Below, piece by piece: positions 1 to 5,900 of a stretch of DNA of 8,112 bases. Position numbers and translations under genes: made by a program. The stretch covers positions 1 through 8,112 of the forward strand of contig JAJWOJ010000080.1 in NCBI GenBank assembly GCA_021635425.1, given 5' to 3'. The stretch is from Clostridiales bacterium (GTDB lineage: Bacteria > Bacillota > Clostridia > Christensenellales > Borkfalkiaceae). The first letter of the stretch is position 1, and each line of letters opens with the position of its first letter. Below the pieces are notes generated by a model, which saw only the letters and a program-made list of their open reading frames with translations, was not told the DNA's origin and did no database searches.

Positions 1-1
1 A

Positions 2-430
2 TTATTGCCTAACGGGTTCGAATGTTACGGTTATAACACCGCTATAATTATCTTTATAGGAAACCGTTGCCGTGTAGGAATTTGTTTTATTTCCCTCTAC
101 AGGCTCGCCGTTAAAAAGCCATTCTTTTACGCGATAACCGTCTTTCGGAATCGCAGTAAACGTAAGGTCTCTGCTCCCGTTTTTGCCACCCCGCAGACGA
201 ACAATATAGGAATCGTCGGAACAATTTAATTCGCACAACGAGGATTCGTTGCATTTCTTTACATTTGGTTTAAAACTTTCCGTTGTTTTGACAACAATCT
301 CTCCGTTCCCGCCGTCTACGCTATAATGAAACATATAACCATATTCGGAGCAACCGTTAAAAAGAAACATCGAACACACTATAAAAACGGTAATCAAAAC
401 AGCTTTTATTCTTTTACTTGCTCTCATCAT
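2..430 (-). CDS. Small lipoprotein with InlB-B-repeat-like domain
   Basis: This 142-residue protein begins with a basic stretch (R3-K9) and a hydrophobic core (about 10-24), ending at F-N-G-C with C27 as the probable lipidated Cys. The lipobox is imperfect, with F at -3 and N at -2 where L and A/S are usual. The rest resembles the divergent InlB B-repeat seen in many Gram-positive surface proteins: G-G-N-G-E-I (40-45), then L-T-F-T-A-I-P-K-D-G-Y (89-99), V-K-E-W (101-104) and a final V-T-F-E-P (135-139) strand. Between the first strand and this core lies an insert of roughly 40 residues with three cysteines (C60, C66, C70). GAGGGG lies 6 nt before the first ATG (430-428) and 9 nt before a second adjacent ATG, so either may be used. 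It overlaps the hydrolase gene by ATGA. The role is unknown; attachment to the outer face of the membrane is inferred. Confidence 0.8.
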   Translation of the reverse strand: MMRASKRIKAVLITVFIVCSMFLFNGCSEYGYMFHYSVDGGNGEIVVKTTESFKPNVKKCNESSLCELNCSDDSYIVRLRGGKNGSRDLTFTAIPKDGYRVKEWLFNGEPVEGNKTNSYTATVSYKDNYSGVITVTFEPVRQ

Positions 431-1122
431 AAATCACCCCTCAGAATCTTTAATATTTCTTCGGCGATTTCCTGCATGCCCTGTTTTGTGGGGTGGCAAC
501 CGTCTGTCGAGACGTATTTTAAGGGCGAATTATATAAATCTATAACGGTGCAACCCTCATCTTCCGCGCACTTTTTAATCGCGGCGGAATAATCTGCAAG
601 CCTGTCACCACTAAAATTCATATAATACGGTATCTGTTCCCTTGCCGAAACTTTCGGGAGAGTTATACACATAATTTCCGCATGCGGATAGTTTCGCTTT
701 ATCTCTGACAGCATGGTTTTGTAAGCAACCGTAAAGATTGAAAGATCGCTTCTCTCCGCATCGCACGAAGGTGAGATTTTCATATTCATTCCGAGGTCGT
801 TTATTCCCATGAAAATCATTACGACGTCGGGGAAAATATCGCCGCTTCCGAGCGAAGACGTTCGCTTTTCGCTGCAAGCGTATGAAGGAACTTCCGCCAT
901 AGGGTGCTTACAGACAAGGCTTCCCGACCAGGAATCATTTTTGAGCAGCTCCCCGCCGAGAGTTTTTATAACTATTCCCCACCAGGTGTCGTCGATTGCG
1001 TAAACGCCCGATCGATATTTCATCTCGCCCTGATAAAACACCGCGTAATCGGGCGGATTGCACCCGTCTAACGTACTTATCGAATCGCCCAAAACAGAAA
1101 ATTTCTTACCTTTATATCTCAA
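427..1122 (-). CDS. SGNH/GDSL-family hydrolase
   Basis: A 231-residue protein when started at the TTG behind the strong AGGAGG; a longer frame opens at ATG 1191 (254 residues), but its extra 23 residues are basic, lack a ribosome site and do not resemble the family. The SGNH blocks are in order: G-D-S-I-S (residues 12-16, nucleophile S14), S-G-S (66-68, the block II Gly), G-I-N-D (106-109, block III) and D-G-C-H-P (207-211, catalytic D207 and H210). Such enzymes cleave esters, often acetyl groups on carbohydrates, or lipids. The substrate here cannot be told, though the N-terminal K-F-S-V-L-G-D-S-I-S-T-L-D-G resembles uncharacterised bacterial SGNH proteins. No signal peptide or membrane segment is visible, so it appears cytoplasmic. 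Its stop codon overlaps the start of the lipoprotein gene by 4 nt (ATGA), implying coupled translation and a shared transcript. Confidence 0.88.
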   Translation of the reverse strand: MRYKGKKFSVLGDSISTLDGCNPPDYAVFYQGEMKYRSGVYAIDDTWWGIVIKTLGGELLKNDSWSGSLVCKHPMAEVPSYACSEKRTSSLGSGDIFPDVVMIFMGINDLGMNMKISPSCDAERSDLSIFTVAYKTMLSEIKRNYPHAEIMCITLPKVSAREQIPYYMNFSGDRLADYSAAIKKCAEDEGCTVIDLYNSPLKYVSTDGCHPTKQGMQEIAEEILKILRGDL

Positions 1123-1128
1123 TTTATC

Positions 1129-1134
1129 CCTCCT
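1129..1134 (-). promoter_or_regulatory. Ribosome binding site that decides the hydrolase start
   Basis: AGGAGG (minus strand, 1134-1129) lies 6 nt before a TTG at 1122-1120. The upstream in-frame ATGs (1191 and 1182) have no Shine-Dalgarno sequence. This favours the TTG start. Confidence 0.75.
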
Positions 1135-1218
1135 ATCCTGTCTTAAAAGTCGCCAAAACGGTTTTTTCGTTTTACATTCCATGCCAGCCAAGAATAACCC
1201 GAATGATTACCGAGTTAA

Positions 1219-1236
1219 ATTATACACTGTTGTATA
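1219..1236 (-). promoter_or_regulatory. Inverted repeat overlapping a second possible -10 box
   Basis: TATACA (1221-1226) and TGTATA (1231-1236) form a perfect 6+6 bp inverted repeat with a 4-bp centre. Its minus-strand side overlaps a TATAAT hexamer (1224-1219). No good -35 lies 17 nt upstream of that hexamer. The palindrome is therefore either an operator downstream of the 1253-1282 promoter or a chance feature of AT-rich DNA. A transcription factor dimer could bind such a site. Confidence 0.35.
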
Positions 1237-1252
1237 TTTGCTTTTCGATTGT

Positions 1253-1282
1253 ATTTTACAACATCTCACATGCTCGGGTCAA
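1253..1282 (-). promoter_or_regulatory. Candidate promoter of the hydrolase-lipoprotein operon
   Basis: Minus-strand TTGACC (1282-1277) and TAAAAT (1258-1253) are separated by 18 nt, each hexamer one base from consensus. Transcription would start near 1246, giving a leader of about 120 nt before the TTG start. The preceding operon is closed by its terminator at 1371, so a promoter in this interval is needed. The stretch 1283-1370 otherwise holds only AT-rich sequence and a 10-bp palindrome (1325-1334). Confidence 0.55.
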
Positions 1283-1370
1283 CCGCTTTTTAAAAATTTT
1301 CCGATTTTCCGAAAAATTCAAAACCCGATATCGGTTATCACGATATAATTCCTTAGCACAAAATCACGTA

Positions 1371-1395
1371 AAAAAAGCGCGGAAAAATACCGCGC
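1371..1395 (-). terminator. Intrinsic terminator of the rpsF-ssb-rpsR operon
   Basis: On the minus strand, GCGCGG (1395-1390), a 7-nt A/T loop and CCGCGC (1382-1377) form a 6-bp all-GC stem, followed directly by TTTTTT (1376-1371). An A-run precedes the stem, and the plus-strand side also shows a T-run after a short gap (TCGATTTTTT), so it may work weakly in both directions. It lies about 67 nt after the rpsR stop. Confidence 0.88.
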
Positions 1396-1462
1396 TCGAT
1401 TTTTTAAAATTTTAAAGTTGTACTTTAATTTCCCTTTTGCCGATAAAATTCGGCTCGGCTTC

Positions 1463-1756
1463 TTATTCGCCTTTGAAGGGAAGAAGAGCAACGAGTCTCG
1501 CTCTCTTGATTGCAGATGCGAGAAGTCTCTGATGCTTTGCACAAACACCTGTCATACGACGAGGAAGGATTTTGCCTTTCTCGGTTACGAATTTCTTCAA
1601 TTTTGCGGTGTCTTTATAATCGATTTCTGTAGCCTTATCCAAGCAGAAAGCACAAACTTTTCTTCTGGGTGCTTTTCTCATAGGCTTTTTAGCGGCAACG
1701 GGAGCTGCAGCGGGAGCTGCGGGCGTTGCGCTTACAGTCGTATTCTTTTCTTCCAT
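1463..1756 (-). CDS. rpsR: Small ribosomal subunit protein bS18, zinc-ribbon type
   Basis: This 97-residue bS18 is the partner of bS6 in the 30S platform. The conserved core runs from about R31 to P93 and includes R-R-K-V-C-A-F-C, I-D-Y-K-D, the G-K-I-L-P-R-R-M-T-G-V-C segment and the final A-I-K-R-A-R-L-V-A-L-L-P-F. C35, C38, C72 and H75 form a likely four-ligand zinc site; S18 proteins keeping such ligands are the zinc-binding form, others have lost them. An N-terminal tail of about 30 residues rich in Ala and Pro, ending in basic residues, makes it longer than the common 75-80 residue form. AAGGAG lies 8 nt before the ATG, supporting this start and hence the tail. It is the last gene of the operon; an intrinsic terminator follows about 67 nt beyond the stop. 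Confidence 0.98.
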   Translation of the reverse strand: MEEKNTTVSATPAAPAAAPVAAKKPMRKAPRRKVCAFCLDKATEIDYKDTAKLKKFVTEKGKILPRRMTGVCAKHQRLLASAIKRARLVALLPFKGE

Positions 1757-1843
1757 GATTTTAACTCCTTTTGAAATTCTTTCTCTTTTCGCCTGCCTTC
1801 ACCTGGCAAACGAAACATACGGATAATCAATTAAGCTTTTCGC

Positions 1844-2254
1844 TCAGAACGGAAGCTCTTCGTCGTCAACCTGTTGAAGGGTCGGCTTGGAGGACGGTCT
1901 CGAAACGGGTTCCGCGTCTCCCGAAGCGTCGTTCTGATTTCTTACGGATAAAAATTCGACTTCGTTGGCGATGATATCGGTTACCTGCCTCTTGTTGCCT
2001 TCCTTATCTTCATAAGAACGGTTCTGCAAGCTGCCTACAACCGAAACTTTACTGCCTTTTTTAAGGTATCTGCCGCAATTTTCCGCCTGTGCTCTCCATA
2101 CGGTAATGTTGAAGAAATCGGTTGCGCGTTCACCGTCGCTACCCGAATACGGTCTGTTGACCGCAAGACCTAATCTGCAGTACGGAATTCCGCCCGGAGT
2201 TTCGCTCATTTCGGGGTCACGCGTTAAATTGCCGATCAAAAATACTTTATTCAT
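1844..2254 (-). CDS. ssb: Single-stranded DNA-binding protein
   Basis: This 136-residue protein binds single-stranded DNA, normally as a tetramer, and recruits replication and repair enzymes through its C-terminal tip. The OB-fold domain covers about residues 1-103 and begins M-N-K-V-F-L-I-G-N-L-T-R-D-P-E. It contains the D-F-F-N-I-T-V-W-R block (46-54), G-R-Y-L-K-K-G (61-67) and Q-V-T-D-I-I-A-N-E-V (90-99). A short polar linker (about 104-129) leads to the acidic tip D-D-E-E-L-P-F (130-136), the conserved protein-interaction peptide. The linker is shorter than in many SSBs, so the protein is compact. AAGGAG lies 11 nt before the ATG, a slightly long spacing. Its place between rpsF and rpsR is the standard Firmicutes arrangement and suggests the main replicative SSB. 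Confidence 0.98.
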   Translation of the reverse strand: MNKVFLIGNLTRDPEMSETPGGIPYCRLGLAVNRPYSGSDGERATDFFNITVWRAQAENCGRYLKKGSKVSVVGSLQNRSYEDKEGNKRQVTDIIANEVEFLSVRNQNDASGDAEPVSRPSSKPTLQQVDDEELPF

Positions 2255-2295
2255 AGAATAATTTTCTCCTTAAGATTTCAAAGCTCAGAATAAGA

Positions 2296-2577
2296 TTATC
2301 TTTTGGTTATCAATCTTCTGAGAACATGCTCTGTGATGCCGACAACTCTCTTCACTTCGGAAACGAGATCGCTGCCGCCTTCAAAAGCAACATAAACGTA
2401 ATAACCGTCAGTTTTGTAGTCGATAGGATAAGCAAGCTTCTTGATGCCCCACTTTTCCGTCTTCTCGACAACTCCGCCGTTTTTCGTGATAACGCCGTCG
2501 ATCTTCTCAACGATCTGATCTCTGGCTTCATCGGAAAGAGCAGATTCCAAAATGTAAATCATTTCGTATTTGTTCAT
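2296..2577 (-). CDS. rpsF: Small ribosomal subunit protein bS6
   Basis: This 93-residue protein is the usual length for bS6, which pairs with bS18 on the platform of the 30S subunit and helps assemble the central domain of 16S rRNA. Family landmarks are the N-terminal Y-E-M-I-Y-I-L strand (residues 4-10), the K-W-G-I-K-K-L-A-Y-P-I block (42-52) and the D-G-Y-Y-V-Y-V-A-F strand (57-65). A basic C-terminus (L-R-R-L-I-T-K-R) follows. The ATG is preceded by GGAGG with 8 nt spacing, which fixes the start. It is the first gene of the operon, 41 nt upstream of ssb, and is driven by the consensus promoter through a long leader. Nothing is missing or unusual in the protein. Confidence 0.98.
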   Translation of the reverse strand: MNKYEMIYILESALSDEARDQIVEKIDGVITKNGGVVEKTEKWGIKKLAYPIDYKTDGYYVYVAFEGGSDLVSEVKRVVGITEHVLRRLITKR

Positions 2578-2775
2578 TTTTTTTACCTCCCGGACTTATT
2601 CGGCTTACGGACGGGTTTCCGCCATTAGCCGCAAGCGATTGCGGCTATGGGCTTCGCCCATATATGGATAAAAAATATCCTTATGGGCATCGCCGCAAGC
2701 AAGGTTTTTATGTCTTTTAACCGAGGATTTTGAATAAAAGTGTTCGCGCCACGTTATTCGCCTCCGATTCAAAGC
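2578..2775 (-). promoter_or_regulatory. Long structured 5' leader of rpsF-ssb-rpsR
   Basis: About 198 nt separate the predicted transcript start from the rpsF ATG. On the minus strand, TTGCGGC (2698-2692) and GCCCAT (2688-2683) can pair with GCCGCAA (2645-2639) and ATGGGC (2661-2656), around a GGATA/TATCC stem (2680-2676 with 2670-2666) with an A/T loop. The same middle segments can instead pair downstream: ATGGGC (2661-2656) with GCCCAT (2652-2647), and a 9-bp stem 2647-2639 with 2634-2626 closed by a 4-nt loop. The two folds exclude each other. Nearer the gene, CCCG (2615-2612) could pair with CGGG (2592-2589), covering two bases of the GGAGG ribosome site (2590-2586; 8 nt spacing). S6:S18 is known to bind a leader of its own mRNA in many bacteria; I infer that this leader may do so but cannot confirm the motif. 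A dispersed palindromic element inserted in the leader is the main alternative. Confidence 0.55.
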
Positions 2776-2781
2776 CATTTC

Positions 2782-2810
2782 ATTATACAATTATTTGTAA
2801 ATATTGTCAA
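2782..2810 (-). promoter_or_regulatory. Perfect-consensus sigma-A promoter of the rpsF operon
   Basis: Reading the minus strand, TTGACA occupies 2810-2805 and TATAAT 2787-2782, separated by exactly 17 nt. Both hexamers match the bacterial housekeeping consensus at every position. The sequence upstream of the -35 box (about 2811-2845) is A/T-rich and could act as an UP element. Transcription should start near 2776-2775, leaving an untranslated leader of about 198 nt before rpsF. A fully consensus promoter fits a heavily transcribed ribosomal protein operon. Confidence 0.88.
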
Positions 2811-2905
2811 GCGTTTTATCAGGCGAATAAAAATAATGAACTCACCCTTCTAAGCCGCCGTCGAATCTGCAAAAGTTTTAACATTTTGCCGAATGTTTTA
2901 GTATT

Positions 2906-2931
2906 CCGCGGGCGGGCAAGCCCGCCCGCGG
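2906..2931. terminator. GC-rich 12-bp palindrome after the giant gene; terminator-like or dispersed palindrome
   Basis: Arms 2906-2917 and 2920-2931 are perfect inverted complements made almost entirely of G and C, with AA between them (probably a 4-nt CAAG loop in practice). It begins about 22 nt after the stop codon of the giant gene, where a terminator is expected. However, the minus-strand sequence after the stem (AATACTAAAACATT) is not U-rich. The plus-strand side is T-rich but has no gene to terminate. It may be an atypical terminator, an mRNA-stabilising 3' hairpin or a dispersed palindromic element. Confidence 0.45.
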
Positions 2932-2953
2932 GTTGTAATTGTTGTTTTGTTTC

Positions 2954-5900
2954 TTAGCCGCCGACAGTAGAAGGAGTAAGGCTCGTGACTCTTGTAAGAA
3001 GGACGTCTACAAGCTGGTTAACCGTAAGACCCTTCCAGTATGCCGCGCCGACATCAAGGAATTTACTGTTTGTAAGAGCATCCTCTAATCTTGCGGGAAC
3101 TCCTCCCTCAAACTTAGTCATTGCCGCAGAGGCAGCAACCGTCGTTTTAGTTGCGGAAACAATACCGTTTTTATCTTCTTTTGCTATCCAAGCTCCTTTT
3201 CCATAATCCCACGATATCGCAAGAGTATAAGCATAGACGTAATCCATGTTTTGGGTAGTACGATCTTCAAACTGAAGTATGCCGCATCCCATCAACTCGC
3301 CTGCCGTCGTGTTTTTCATCGCATCTCCGATAGCGGTGCTTATGTCGCCTATTGCCGTATTTGCGGAAATAAGCTTGATAGGACCGCTCGTCGTTACAGG
3401 ATCGAATATATCTCCCACTCTCACGTTCTTATTGACTTTGTCCATAAGACCTTTCGAGAACGAATCGCTACGGATGCCGGACATCGAGTAATCGAGTATG
3501 CAAAGCGTAATGTTGTTACCGATATGCTCGCCTCGATTCTCCTTGCCGAGGTTATTGATTTCCCAACCGCCGTTACCTGTCTTATGATACCAACCCGTAC
3601 CGCTTGTTCCAAGGCCCCGATAATCACCGGTATTCGGAGCGAATTTCGCGAAATCGGCACTATCGTAGTACAACTCTTCGCCGATCATCGTCCATTCGCT
3701 TCCTTCCTGCTTATACCAGCCCGCCACGTCGTGCGTTGCATGATCGACGTAACAATAATCATCGTTCCTGCCGTCGCAGTACTCGTAATTCATGAGGTTG
3801 CCGAGCTTCAGAGAGGTAAGTTCTTTATCGATATTGAACGAGCCGTTGACGATGTCTTTCATCTTAACGTTTGCCATCGTTCTTTCGAGAGCGTTTGCTC
3901 TGCGAACGCCCGTACTTTCTTTTACATACCAGGTTTTTCCGACTCTTGCGTCATGCGTATGACCTGCAACGGTAACCGTACAATCGTCGCTTCCTCCGCA
4001 ATACTCATAACCGAGAACGTTGCCCACCGTCATGTCGCCGAATATTTCGCCGAAATCTACTTCGGAATTTCCGAGCATGTAACCGAGCCTTATATCCGCC
4101 ATAACGCTTTCGATAGCCGTTACGGGAACGATATTGCCGCTCTCGTTTTTATACCAGCCGCTTTCGTAACTGTTCGTTCCGACCGAGTGATCGTGCAAAG
4201 GAACGTCGCATTCGTCTTCGTGGATATGATATCCGTTCTTATCGACGTGCGTTTCGTCTTTGCAGACGTTGAATCGAGCCGTTAAGCTGTCTTCCTTGGT
4301 ATACTTGAGTCCGCAATGGTAATATCCGATAAGTTCTCCGACGTAAATATCCGCGATTACGTAATTGATATTGAAGTTATCGTCCATAATCTCTCTAAAT
4401 TTGATTTCGTAGACTTGCTTCATGATAATTCCGCCGTTTTCCGCGTTTATTTCTTCCAAAGTGCCGTCCGTTTTATACCATGCGCCCTTGTCGAGATACT
4501 TGCCGAGAAGTTCACCTACAAGAACTTCGCCGAAATTATCCAGAAGGAAGATCTTCGGGTCTTGTATTCTTGCGAAGTCCGCAATCTTAACGTCGTTGAA
4601 GAGGATGTTGAGCGGGTGCGAGAACGATTTCGCCGCAATCCACTTGCCTGCTCCTTCGTCTTTCTCGATGTCGGTATTCTTGAAGTATTTCTTCATGAAA
4701 TCTCTGAATACATATCCGAGAAGGTCTCCCGCAGGATGTTTTCCGATAAGTCCGTCTTCACTGCCGTCGTTTCTGCCGACAAAGTATGTCTTAACCTTGT
4801 TGCCCTTTATCGCCGCAAGAAGGTCTTTAAGCGTCGAGGAGTAAACGTCGTTTGCGATCTCCTTGAAGTCGCCCGTTACGGTTACGTTATAATCGTCGTC
4901 ATAAGCGTAAACCATTTTGAGCTTCTTCGCGCTCATCTTCTGAATCATCGGAGCGAAGATATCGCCTAAGGTGAGTCCGCCGTAAACCTTTGATACAAAG
5001 TCGATGATAACGGTATTTCTCTTCTTGCCCGTATTCTTCTTGACGTCGCTTGCAAATTTGATTATATCGTTAATCTTTACAACGAACGTCGCTCTGAAGA
5101 ACTTCGCGCCCTTGCCTTTAAGAGAAGTGTTATCCGCTTTGAACTGCGAAGCATATCCGTTTGCGGTAAGCTTGAACTTGCCTGCCACATACTTTCTGAA
5201 CAAATCGTAAGTAAAGTCGCCGACGGTCAATTCGCCGTAAGTATCCTTGATAAGCTTCCCGAAGTTTTTAAGCGTCTGTTTGCCTTTTATGCAATCGAAG
5301 ATCTGTTTAAGGCTTATATTGAAGGTTGCCGAAACGACTTCGCCCATAGACTTCACAAGCTGATACTTGCCTTCGTTTGCCGCTTTGTTGGTAAACGCGT
5401 AGCCTTCGCAAAGCTTGCCTTTCGTAACTACTCTTCCGAGGTCATAGAATATATCGCCGAGAAGTAGCGTTTCGAACTGCGCTTTGAGGTACTTGCCGAT
5501 GTTCTTCTTCTGTTTTATAAGCGTAAGAATATTCAGATTGAATATCTTGCCGTAAACCGCCTGAAGATTTCCGTCCGTTTCGTACAAGCCTTTTTCGTTT
5601 ACGTGTTCGTAAGCGTAACCGTTCAAGCCGACGCTGCGTTTCGTTACCTTTCCTGCAAGCCATGCGCCGAGATCGTAGAGATAATCGCCGACCTCTCTGT
5701 TTACAAACATTTCTTTAAGGTTGGGAACGAATTTCTTGCCCTTAATGTCGTTATAAACGTCTTCTACCGTGATATTCACGAACGATTCGACAACTTCCTT
5801 GAATCTGCCGTTTACGCCGTATACGCCGTCCGCATTCGTAATTTCAGAATCAACGCTCTTCATTACGTTGTTATACGGTTTTTCGATAAGCTTACCTATC

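Noticed and set aside
1123..1191. N-terminal extension of the hydrolase as a signal peptide
   Set aside because: The segment is basic and aromatic without a hydrophobic core or cleavage site, and it has no ribosome binding site.
996..1415. Plus-strand frame of 139 codons across the hydrolase promoter region
   Set aside because: It overlaps the hydrolase gene, promoter and terminator, has no Shine-Dalgarno sequence and gives a product of biased, low-information composition.
1757..1843. Possible promoter or terminator between ssb and rpsR
   Set aside because: The 87-nt gap has a ribosome site for rpsR and pyrimidine-rich sequence but no convincing hexamer pair or stem with a U-tract.
2605..2790. 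Short minus-strand open frame in the rpsF leader (61 codons)
   Set aside because: Its start codons lie at or before the predicted transcript start, no Shine-Dalgarno sequence precedes them, and the frame runs through the hairpins. It is best explained as leader RNA.
3251..4285. Long open frame on the plus strand (344 codons)
   Set aside because: It lies wholly antisense to the giant gene, has no ribosome site or recognisable domain, and is explained by the codon use of the sense strand.
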